This document shows, piece after piece, positions 1 to 5,088 of a DNA stretch of 5,709 bases. Each line of letters starts with the position of its first letter. Within the stretch, counting starts at the first letter, position 1. A program made the translations under genes and the position numbers. The notes under the pieces were generated by a model. The model had not been told where the DNA came from, did not search any database, and worked only from the letters and a program-made list of their open reading frames with translations. Origin of the DNA: Desulfobacteraceae bacterium (GTDB taxonomy: Bacteria > Desulfobacterota > DSM-4660 > Desulfatiglandales > B25-G16); contig JAUWZC010000150.1 of NCBI GenBank assembly GCA_030615565.1, forward strand, positions 1 through 5,709, in the 5' to 3' direction.

Positions 1-314
1 ACATAACCTATGGAATAAACCGAGGTTGCAATCCATAAAGCAGATGCCAGAACACCAAAAAACAAACCAAACTGGTCTACCCTGAACTGAAGGGAGACCC
101 CTTGTGTAAGTGAGATAATGGTAAACTCTAATGTCTTTCCACTTAAAACAAAGGGAACCATGGAAAGAACAATTGTGAACTTAATTACAGAGGCGAGAAT
201 GGTCCAAAATTCCCGTAAATTCCTGTTCCTTTCACCTGTAAAGATGATAAGTAAGGAACCTATCAATGTTACCAGAACGGCTAATAATGGCCTTATGGAA
301 ATTATTACATCCAT
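1..314 (-). CDS. Ion-translocating antiporter-like subunit (MnhD/MnhA/NuoL-M family), N-terminal part, cut by the window edge
   Basis: This reading frame starts at ATG 314-312 and stays open for 104 codons to the left edge, so the C-terminal part is missing. An in-frame TAA lies just upstream and AGGGA (321-325) sits six bases before the ATG, which fixes the start. Hydrophobic segments lie at about residues 8-25 and 38-58. The stretch from residue 79 (VDQFGLFFGVLASALWIATS) followed by VYSIGY is the typical start of the conserved core in Mrp/Mbh D-type and NuoL/NuoM-like subunits. The family forms a proton or cation channel in the inner membrane. It would be a second large channel subunit after the complete MnhD, separated from it by a 329-bp gap. 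Whether it is D-, A- or H-like cannot be told from the N-terminus. Confidence 0.85.
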   Translation of the reverse strand, partial: MDVIISIRPLLAVLVTLIGSLLIIFTGERNRNLREFWTILASVIKFTIVLSMVPFVLSGKTLEFTIISLTQGVSLQFRVDQFGLFFGVLASALWIATSVYSIGY

Positions 315-320
315 TAATAA

Positions 321-325
321 TCCCT
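321..325 (-). promoter_or_regulatory. Ribosome binding site of the left-edge antiporter subunit
   Basis: On the minus strand AGGGA is followed by a six-base spacer and the ATG at 314. This supports that start over other nearby candidates. Confidence 0.6.
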
Positions 326-339
326 GATTTTATTTATCT

Positions 340-360
340 GTCATAGGTTATTAGTTATTC
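340..360 (+). repeat. Three tandem 7-bp units, GTYATNN type
   Basis: The units are GTCATAG, GTTATTA and GTTATTC. They resemble, in the opposite orientation, the three units at 2648-2668. With so few copies chance is possible. Confidence 0.45.
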
Positions 361-466
361 GGTTGCGCTGCTCGTTTCGTCTACCGTCACTCGGTTGCGT
401 TTCTTTATAGATGCCTTGATAGACATCCAGATCATGGAAACAGTTTATTGGTTTTTTGACTTTGTC

Positions 467-498
467 CCTCCGGGGCGTAGGCCCTACAGGCCTGGAGG
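467..498. repeat. GC-rich imperfect palindrome
   Basis: CCTCC (467-471) pairs with GGAGG (494-498), and the centre GTAGG-c-CCTAC is a perfect short palindrome. The intervening GGGGC and AGGCC parts pair with mismatches. Nearly the whole 32 bases can fold on themselves in either strand. It lies between genes and looks like a dispersed repetitive element. No T-run follows it in the direction of transcription. Confidence 0.65.
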
Positions 499-516
499 CC
501 ATAACCGCTCAACGAA

Positions 517-540
517 TCCCGATATCCCGAAGCATCGGGA
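517..540. repeat. Short hairpin TCCCGA / TCGGGA
   Basis: TCCCGA (525-530) and TCGGGA (535-540) form a 6-bp stem with a 4-base loop. An alternative 7-bp stem uses TCCCGAT (517-523) and ATCGGGA (534-540). The two structures exclude each other. The hairpin lies 19 bp from the larger palindrome. It is not followed by T residues on the minus strand, so an intrinsic terminator is unlikely. Confidence 0.6.
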
Positions 541-643
541 CGTAACCGCAACCATTTTACTCAACCTAAATCCCATCTGGTATTGCAAGCTACTAAATGT
601 TCACTGCCAATATAAGATTATCAGTTTCCAAGTTTCTGTCTAT

Positions 644-2134
644 CTAAAAACCTATAGGAATAGCAAACTGAATTATAGTAGAAATAATCTTTCCGCTCAG
701 GACACCAAACGACATTATTCCTGCCCCTGCAATGAGTATTGGTATAAGCATGGTTAAAGGGGACTCCTCACGTGCAATAACCAATTCTGAACCCCCGCTG
801 GCATGTTCAGCAACTGGCTCAAGGTATGCACTCTCTATACATCTGAAAAATAGTATAACATTTAAAAGGCTGCTTACCAGCAACACGGCTACAAAAACCC
901 ATTTGCCTGCATCGATTGCACCAAGGATAAGATACCATTTGCTAAAAAAACCACATGTCGGTGGAATCCCTATCACGGATAGGGCCGCTATGACAAAGAC
1001 TGCCATTGTAAATGGCATCTTTCTATGAAGATACCTCAGTTGAGGAATCTCTCTATTACCAGATCTATACATGATGGCACCTACAACCAGAAAAAGGGCA
1101 AGCATCATAAAGGCGTCATTAAGTATATGCAGTATTGCGCCTGTAAGCCCATTCCTGTTGGCAAGCCCTATTCCTAAGGTGATATAGCCCACTTCACTTA
1201 CCAGGATATAAGCGAGCATCCTTTTTAAGTCAGTCTGGGCCAAGGCCAATATTGCACCAAATAGTATGGCCCCTGCAGCCATCCAGCCGAGAATGGAGGT
1301 TACCGGGATCAATTCTATAGAGAAATAGGGCTTAAATACCGTAAACATAATCCGTATCATTACATATGCCCCTACCTTGGTCATCAGGGGGGCAAGGAGG
1401 GCACTTACTGCGGATGGGGCATAGGTATAGGCATCCGGAAGCCACACATGTAAAGGGAAAAGCGCCATCTTTATGCTTACTCCTACCAGGAAAAAGGCAA
1501 ATGCAACCAACACCACCTTAGAATTATATAGATCAGGTAATATCTGAGATAAGTCCGCTATATTAAGTGAACCGGTAACTATATAAAGGTAGCCCACGCC
1601 AAGCAGGTAGAAGCAGGCGCCAATGGTTCCAAAAATCACATAATTAAAACTGGCAAATGGTGCACCATCTTCTCCTGTGGCTATAAGGGCATATCCTGCA
1701 AGGGATGCAATCTCCAAGAATACATAGAGATTAAACATATCACCGGTTACCACTATTCCTAAAAAACCCGTCACCTGTAAGAGAAAAAGGCAATATAAGT
1801 AGACGATCTTCTCAGGCAGTTCTTTCTCGACACTTTTCTTTGAATAGATAGCTACTAAAAGAGCGATAAATGACACAATGACCAGCACAAAGGCATTAAG
1901 ATGATCAACCACATATTCTATACCCCAAGGAGGATTCCACCCTCCCAGATAGTAATGGATTGTTCCGCTGGTGATAACTGTATTTAATGTATGAAGGGAT
2001 GCAAGGAAAGAAAGGGATAGGGCCACTAAAGTGATTGGATAACAGAAACCTTTTTTCCACCAACCAAAGAGAAGGTTAAGAAATGAGAATATCAGGGGGA
2101 TAACAACCACTAAAACAGGAGACTGAGAGATCAT
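644..2134 (-). CDS. mnhD: Mrp/Mbh-type antiporter subunit D (ion-translocating NuoM-like subunit)
   Basis: This complete 496-residue membrane protein has the usual length for MrpD/NuoM-like channel subunits and about 13-14 hydrophobic segments. Hallmarks are E141 in FNLYVFLEIASLAGYALIA (the conserved TM5 glutamate), K222 in SIKMALFPLHVWLPDAYTYA, K253 in PLMTKVGAYVMIR, TDLKRMLAY at 301-309, and GIPPTCGFFSKW with K399. The charged residues form the likely ion path through the membrane. In the TM10 region it has H336 and D340 (HILNDAFMMLALFL) and no lysine where NuoL has HxxxH plus lysine. The ATG at 2134 overlaps the mnhC stop by four bases, so the two are probably coupled in translation. Membership in the D-type antiporter family is secure; the exact ion (Na+, K+ or H+) is not visible. 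Confidence 0.95.
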   Translation of the reverse strand: MISQSPVLVVVIPLIFSFLNLLFGWWKKGFCYPITLVALSLSFLASLHTLNTVITSGTIHYYLGGWNPPWGIEYVVDHLNAFVLVIVSFIALLVAIYSKKSVEKELPEKIVYLYCLFLLQVTGFLGIVVTGDMFNLYVFLEIASLAGYALIATGEDGAPFASFNYVIFGTIGACFYLLGVGYLYIVTGSLNIADLSQILPDLYNSKVVLVAFAFFLVGVSIKMALFPLHVWLPDAYTYAPSAVSALLAPLMTKVGAYVMIRIMFTVFKPYFSIELIPVTSILGWMAAGAILFGAILALAQTDLKRMLAYILVSEVGYITLGIGLANRNGLTGAILHILNDAFMMLALFLVVGAIMYRSGNREIPQLRYLHRKMPFTMAVFVIAALSVIGIPPTCGFFSKWYLILGAIDAGKWVFVAVLLVSSLLNVILFFRCIESAYLEPVAEHASGGSELVIAREESPLTMLIPILIAGAGIMSFGVLSGKIISTIIQFAIPIGF

Positions 2135-2514
2135 TTCTGCTGCTGCCTTAAAATTTCATCTTCTTCTAATGTATTATGTCTTCTGTAAATAGCTATTAAG
2201 ACTGCCAGGGCAACTCCCAGGGTACTGACCATGACCACTATCGCAGTAAGCATGAGTACATGCGGTAAAGGGTTTATGTAGGCTGTAGCCTGAATAGCAT
2301 GAGCTCCATGACCATGACCATGCTCAATAATAGGTAAAGTTCCTCCCCTTTTTGCAGCGGTAGATACAAAAAAAAGGATGATAGCTGTCTGAAATATGTT
2401 CATCCCTATAACTTTTTTGATCAGGTTCCTTTTGCCAATCATAGCGTAAAAACCTATCATCATCAGGATAACATAAATCCAGTAATTGTATTTGCTAAGT
2501 ATAAAGTCGAACAT
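2131..2514 (-). CDS. mnhC: Mrp/Mbh-type antiporter subunit C (NuoK-like)
   Basis: This 127-residue protein has three membrane segments at about residues 12-25, 36-53 and 85-110, the NuoK/MrpC fold. Family signatures are the KRNLIKKVIGMNIFQTAIIL stretch and YINPLPHVLMLTAIVVMVST. As in Mrp C subunits, the membrane glutamates of NuoK are not kept (IGMNIF where NuoK has a GLE-type motif). The loop before the third segment carries a histidine-rich EHGHGHGAHA stretch (residues 64-73). The ATG at 2514 follows an in-frame TAA closely, so no earlier start exists, but no strong Shine-Dalgarno is seen before it (only AAGAA-like bases). The gene follows a 160-bp gap after mbhE and overlaps mnhD by four bases. 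In the complex it packs beside the large D-type subunit. Confidence 0.93.
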   Translation of the reverse strand: MFDFILSKYNYWIYVILMMIGFYAMIGKRNLIKKVIGMNIFQTAIILFFVSTAAKRGGTLPIIEHGHGHGAHAIQATAYINPLPHVLMLTAIVVMVSTLGVALAVLIAIYRRHNTLEEDEILRQQQK

Positions 2515-2674
2515 GATTCTTGTTTATTGAGTTTGTTGTGTTTTTTGTGTTTATACTCCTAAATCCCTGAGTCCGTTTATGTTTTCTACCTTTTTACCTT
2601 AACTTTAGGCACTTAAATCGTAACAAGGCATAAATGCTTAGAATCACAACTGACAAATGACTAATGACATTCTC
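2515..2674. other. 160-bp intergenic gap inside the operon
   Basis: The gap separates the mbhE stop (2675-2677) from the mnhC start. Only very short open frames occur on the minus strand. It contains three 7-bp units at 2648-2668 and otherwise AT-rich sequence. Neighbouring genes overlap by one to four bases, so a gap here is out of pattern. A promoter for mnhC-mnhD is possible, but I cannot point to a clear pair of -35 and -10 boxes. Confidence 0.6.
2648..2668 (-). repeat. Three tandem 7-bp units, GTCATTN type
   Basis: Read on the minus strand the units are GTCATTA, GTCATTT and GTCAGTT, directly adjacent and in phase. They resemble the array at 340-360 and share the 7-bp period with the arrays near 4990-5090. 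Confidence 0.55.
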
Positions 2675-2956
2675 TTACTTTCTTTGTCTTCTTCTTCTTC
2701 GTAATATTAGAATACAAGCAATCCCGGCAGTAAAGATTACAGCAGTCTCTCCCAGGGTGTCATAGCTCCTGTAATCTGCCAGCACTGCGGTAACTATATT
2801 TGGTGTGGCTGTCTTTTCAAGTGCCTCTTCTATATACCCGGGGGAGACATGTTTGCTTGCAGGAGAATTGGGATCACCCCAGTCAGGCATATCCACTGTA
2901 CCATAAATAAGTATTATCCCGGTTATAATCACAGTAATAAGAGCCAAGATCCTCAA
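2675..2956 (-). CDS. mbhE: MbhE-like subunit (equivalent to part of the MrpA C-terminus)
   Basis: This 93-residue protein has two membrane segments (about residues 3-19 and 70-85) around a periplasmic-type loop. The diagnostic block is SPGYIEEALEKTATPNIVTA, followed by VLADYRSYDTLGETAVIFTA (residues 38-77), the MbhE signature with conserved D61, R63, D66 and E70. In classical Mrp antiporters this domain is fused to MrpA; here it stands alone, as in archaeal Mbh complexes. The start is TTG (2956-2954), overlapping the mbhD-like stop by four bases and preceded by AGGAGGAG six bases upstream. The C-terminus ends in five arginines encoded by CGA and four AGA codons, probably a cytoplasmic positively charged tail. 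It is followed by a 160-bp gap. Confidence 0.92.
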   Translation of the reverse strand: MRILALITVIITGIILIYGTVDMPDWGDPNSPASKHVSPGYIEEALEKTATPNIVTAVLADYRSYDTLGETAVIFTAGIACILILRRRRRQRK

Positions 2957-3198
2957 TCCTTACTCCTCCTTTTAGTTTTACTTACTGCGGCAATTAATAA
3001 CACTGTTCCAATGCCTGCACTAACAGACGCCTCAGTAAAGGCAACATCAACAGCACCCATCTCCGCCCATAAAAGGCACATAAAGAAGCTATATGCACCA
3101 AGTATATACACAGCACTTAAAAGATCCTTTACAGAAATGGCAGCAATAGCACATATGATAACAAAAAGCAGGAGTATGAAATCAAAGGCCACTATCAT
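2953..3198 (-). CDS. mbhD: MbhD-like subunit (DUF4040 family, equivalent to part of the MrpA C-terminus)
   Basis: This 81-residue protein has three hydrophobic segments (about residues 4-22, 28-45 and 54-72). The block WAEMGAVDVAFTEASVSAGI (residues 44-63) is the MbhD/MrpA-C hallmark, with acidic membrane residues E46, D51 and E56 that are thought to lie in the ion path. It is a stand-alone version of a domain that in MrpA follows the NuoL-like part. The ATG at 3198 overlaps the mnhG stop by four bases and has a strong AGGAGGAG (3204-3211) five bases upstream. It overlaps the TTG-started mbhE-like gene by four bases. The basic tail KTKRRSKD is consistent with a cytoplasmic C-terminus. Confidence 0.92.
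   Translation of the reverse strand: MIVAFDFILLLFVIICAIAAISVKDLLSAVYILGAYSFFMCLLWAEMGAVDVAFTEASVSAGIGTVLLIAAVSKTKRRSKD
2963..2970 (-). promoter_or_regulatory. Ribosome binding site for the TTG start of the mbhE-like gene
   Basis: AGGAGGAG on the minus strand ends six bases before TTG 2956. The site lies in the last codons of the mbhD-like gene. This strong site, together with the four-base stop/start overlap, makes the rare TTG start credible. Confidence 0.75.
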
Positions 3199-3512
3199 TT
3201 TATCTCCTCCTTTTTTTTAACCCATGGCTCCAGGCCACATCTCATGGCCGCCCGGGATATGGCATGTGTTGAGGTAGGTTGGGCAAGAAACATGAATACT
3301 GCAATAAAGATTATCTTCAAGCTTGTAAGGGAAAATCCCTCATAGATGCTCAGGCCTATAAGGGACAAAAGAACTGCAAGGGTATCACCTTTTCCTGTTG
3401 AATGGAGGCGGCAGAAAAAATCAGGAAAACGTAAAAGCCCAACGGTCGCCGCTAAAAAGAAAAAGAAACTTACAAGAAGAAATGGAATGGAAGCTATATG
3501 TAGAATATACAT
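3195..3512 (-). CDS. mnhG: Mrp-type antiporter subunit G
   Basis: This 105-residue protein has three membrane segments (about residues 5-27, 44-58 and 63-78), normal for MnhG/PhaG. The signature is VGLLRFPDFFCRLHSTGKGD (residues 24-43), followed by the conserved AQPTSTHAISRAA at 77-89. The C-terminal tail is rich in lysine and glutamate (WVKKKEEIK). The start codon shares one base with the mnhF stop (TGATG), with GGGAG a few bases upstream. The MbhD-like gene overlaps its end by four bases. It is a small structural subunit of the antiporter membrane module; its individual role in transport is poorly defined even in studied systems. Confidence 0.95.
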   Translation of the reverse strand: MYILHIASIPFLLVSFFFFLAATVGLLRFPDFFCRLHSTGKGDTLAVLLSLIGLSIYEGFSLTSLKIIFIAVFMFLAQPTSTHAISRAAMRCGLEPWVKKKEEIK

Positions 3513-3775
3513 CAGAGCTCTCCCTTCATCTCTAAGTATTTGGCTGCGGTGATTGTACCAATAAAATTAAGCAGGGCATAGACCATACTGATATCTACAA
3601 ACATCTCCACCCTATTATAGATAAAACCCATAAGCAAAAGAATGACCAGGGTCTTGGTACCAATAGCAGAGATAGCTGCAATCCTGTTTAATACACCCGG
3701 CCCAAATACCGCCCGGTAAAGACACAGGAATACAAGGCTAAACAGACCCATTCCGAATAATAAAAAGATATTCAT
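3512..3775 (-). CDS. mnhF: Mrp-type antiporter subunit F
   Basis: This 87-residue protein has three membrane segments (about residues 2-22, 35-53 and 58-77), matching MnhF/PhaF/MbhB length. The signature is the RAVFGPGVLNRIAAISAIGT stretch (residues 21-40), with the aspartate D61 in VDISMVYALLNFIGTITAAK (60-79) that family members keep. The ATG at 3775 overlaps the mnhB stop by four bases, and AGGGG lies upstream inside the end of mnhB. The stop shares one base with the mnhG start. It is a small integral subunit of the antiporter complex, and in some systems the family has been linked to efflux of Na+ or bile salts. Confidence 0.95.
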   Translation of the reverse strand: MNIFLLFGMGLFSLVFLCLYRAVFGPGVLNRIAAISAIGTKTLVILLLMGFIYNRVEMFVDISMVYALLNFIGTITAAKYLEMKGEL

Positions 3776-4245
3776 CTATTCACCCCTAAATCTTCTTCAT
3801 CCTCTGGAAGTATTCCTCCTGTGGATATGTCAAAAAAGACGGAAAACATAACACCCATTACAGCAATTCCAACGCCAATCTCAATACCTAATATACCAAG
3901 AGACCTTGCCTGGGCTGGTATTACCTTCAAGAGGGTAGATAGCCCTCCATAATCCAGATAATTCCTTCCCATAATGAGACACAGCAATCCAATCCCTGAA
4001 TAAAGTAATATACCAAAGGTGCTAAGGAGGCCGGCTTTAAGCTCAGACATCCTTTCTTTTGCCTCCTCAAGACCATGGGTTATAAGATACAAAATAAAAC
4101 TTGCACCCAGAATAACTCCACCCTGAAAGCCTCCTCCTGGGCTGTGATGACCATGCATAATAACATAAAGGGCATAAACCTGGATAAATGGTATAAGTAC
4201 CCTCGATACAGTTCTTATAATAATATCATCTGTAATGCTTATCAT
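3772..4245 (-). CDS. mnhB: Mrp-type antiporter subunit B (MnhB domain)
   Basis: This 157-residue protein consists of one MnhB domain with four membrane segments (about residues 14-30, 42-57, 72-92 and 115-138). The diagnostic motif is HGHHSPGGGFQGGVILGASF (residues 31-50), with a conserved glutamate in the last helix (E122 in GILGIEIGVGIAVMG). It ends in an acidic tail (PEDEEDLG). The ATG at 4245 overlaps the mnhE stop and its own stop overlaps mnhF, both by four bases. Its place directly after mnhE is odd: in the usual Mbh-type order MnhB follows MbhE and precedes MnhC. The domain lacks the MbhE-like N-terminal part found in some MrpB proteins, in line with the separate mbhE gene. Confidence 0.95.
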   Translation of the reverse strand: MISITDDIIIRTVSRVLIPFIQVYALYVIMHGHHSPGGGFQGGVILGASFILYLITHGLEEAKERMSELKAGLLSTFGILLYSGIGLLCLIMGRNYLDYGGLSTLLKVIPAQARSLGILGIEIGVGIAVMGVMFSVFFDISTGGILPEDEEDLGVNR

Positions 4246-4958
4246 TTGAGTGCCCCGAATATCCTGGCCACGTCTAATACATCCTGAATATATATATGGT
4301 CCGCTTCCATAAAGACATGGGCGATCTTATCTTCCATTTCCCCGGTGTTAAGATCATAGGCAACCTTTCTGTCCAGGGCATGTACAAAAAACTCCCCTTC
4401 CCTGATATCCATGGTAATGGTACCTGGAGTGAGGGTAATGGAATTGGCCAAGGCAACCCAGCTAATGTCACTCTCCAATTTTGTCTTAAATCTTATTATC
4501 TGAGGGTCAATAGGCATCTTTGGAGACAGTGCCAGGTAGGCCACATGCAGATTTGCTGAAAAAATCTGGCCCAAAAACCAGGGGGCAGCAGCAAAGAATC
4601 TCCTGGCCCTGATCCTTATGTCCCCGACTCTGATATTGGCAAAAAGCAAATCGTGAGATAGATAAGAAACCAGAAGAGTGCAAATAATGCCAAGTATAAG
4701 ATGAAAGGCATCAAAACGACCTGAGAGCAAGATCCAGAAGGCAAAGAGGACAAAGGTTGTGATAATGAAATTTCGTATTGCCAATCTTTTTTGCCGAGCA
4801 TCAGAGAAAATAGCCCTGGCTTCTTTTTTTTCTACCAAGGATTTTGTTTCACTGGTTAACTTAGCTGAACTGTATAATAATTCTCTCGCCTCATCTCTGG
4901 CCTTCTCCAGAATCTCAAAGGCCTTATCTGTGGTTTGCACCAACACCGTAATTTCCAT
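4242..4958 (-). CDS. mnhE: Mrp-type antiporter subunit E with an N-terminal extension
   Basis: This 238-residue protein is longer than typical MnhE proteins of about 160 residues. The MnhE core begins near residue 62 with two hydrophobic segments (62-79 and 84-105) and carries the hallmark ALANSITLTPGTITMDI (169-185) and FFVHALD (190-196). The first 60 residues are a charged, probably helical stretch rich in Glu, Lys, Arg and Ala (for example FEILEKARDEARELL) with no membrane segment. The start at ATG 4958 has AAAGGGG about six bases upstream, which argues that the extension is real and not a misplaced start. The gene lies 130 bp downstream of the usp gene and is the first antiporter subunit. 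It overlaps mnhB by four bases. The role of the extension is unknown; it could bind a cytoplasmic partner. Confidence 0.94.
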   Translation of the reverse strand: MEITVLVQTTDKAFEILEKARDEARELLYSSAKLTSETKSLVEKKEARAIFSDARQKRLAIRNFIITTFVLFAFWILLSGRFDAFHLILGIICTLLVSYLSHDLLFANIRVGDIRIRARRFFAAAPWFLGQIFSANLHVAYLALSPKMPIDPQIIRFKTKLESDISWVALANSITLTPGTITMDIREGEFFVHALDRKVAYDLNTGEMEDKIAHVFMEADHIYIQDVLDVARIFGALK

Positions 4959-4988
4959 ATCTAACCCCTTTTAACTACTCAGGCTGTC

Positions 4989-5007
4989 AGGTTCACGGTT
5001 CAAGGTT
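4989..5007 (+). repeat. Left arm of a 19-bp perfect inverted repeat
   Basis: These 19 bases (AGGTTCACGGTTCAAGGTT) are the exact reverse complement of 5057-5075, with 49 bases between the arms. The arm is part of four consecutive in-phase 7-bp units at 4990-5017: GGTTCAC, GGTTCAA, GGTTCAC, GGTTCGG. Confidence 0.85.
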
Positions 5008-5056
5008 CACGGTTCGGTTGCCTTATCTTCATGCTGGTCTATGTTCATCATTTTCT

Positions 5057-5075
5057 AACCTTGAACCGTGAACCT
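5057..5075 (-). repeat. Right arm of the 19-bp perfect inverted repeat
   Basis: This is the reverse complement of 4989-5007. Read on the minus strand from 5089 it continues the same 7-bp family: GGTTCAA, AGTTCCA, one extra A, GGTTCAC, GGTTCAA, then GGTTAGA. The outermost unit touches the usp stop codon (5089-5091). Confidence 0.85.
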
Positions 5076-5088
5076 TGGAACTTTGAAC

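Larger units (their letters stand above)
315..643. other. 329-bp intergenic region with repeats and palindromes, no gene seen
   Basis: No convincing coding frame lies on either strand between the stop of mnhD and the next antiporter gene. The plus-strand frame that crosses it runs into mnhD antisense and has no recognisable protein character. Contents from left to right: three 7-bp units GTCATAG, GTTATTA, GTTATTC (340-360); two copies of TCGGTTGCG (359-367 and 391-399); a GC-rich imperfect palindrome (467-498); a TCCCGA/TCGGGA hairpin (517-540); and CGCAACC (547-553), the inverse of the GGTTGCG inside the earlier copies. The stretch 460-545 is visibly richer in GC than the flanking genes. It looks like an inserted or accumulated repeat element in the operon. 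No T-run follows either hairpin, so I do not call a terminator. Confidence 0.7.
4959..5088. other. 130-bp gap between the usp gene and mnhE, dominated by an inverted repeat
   Basis: This stretch holds a large inverted repeat made of 7-bp units (see the repeat entries) and the mnhE ribosome binding site at 4965-4972. If transcribed, it would form a 19-bp stem with a 49-base loop between usp and mnhE. No T-run follows, so read-through is likely. No promoter boxes can be named with confidence. Confidence 0.6.

Noticed and set aside
525..540. Intrinsic terminator for mnhD
   Set aside because: A stem exists, but no T-run follows on the minus strand, and another antiporter gene lies downstream.
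395..757. Plus-strand open frame of 120 codons
   Set aside because: It runs through the palindromic gap and then antisense through the end of mnhD. It has no recognisable domain and no good ribosome binding site.
2545..2580. Promoter or small ACTC/GAGT hairpin upstream of mnhC
   Set aside because: The stem is only four bases, and no convincing -35/-10 pair with proper spacing is seen.
2515..2674. Degenerate remnant of mnhB or a small gene in the mbhE-mnhC gap
   Set aside because: Minus-strand frames stop within a few codons and no MnhB motif such as HxxSPGGGFQ is visible, so only a scar can be proposed.
4274..4801. Further open frames on both strands inside mnhE
   Set aside because: They overlap the clearly conserved MnhE frame and show no family features; they are shadows.
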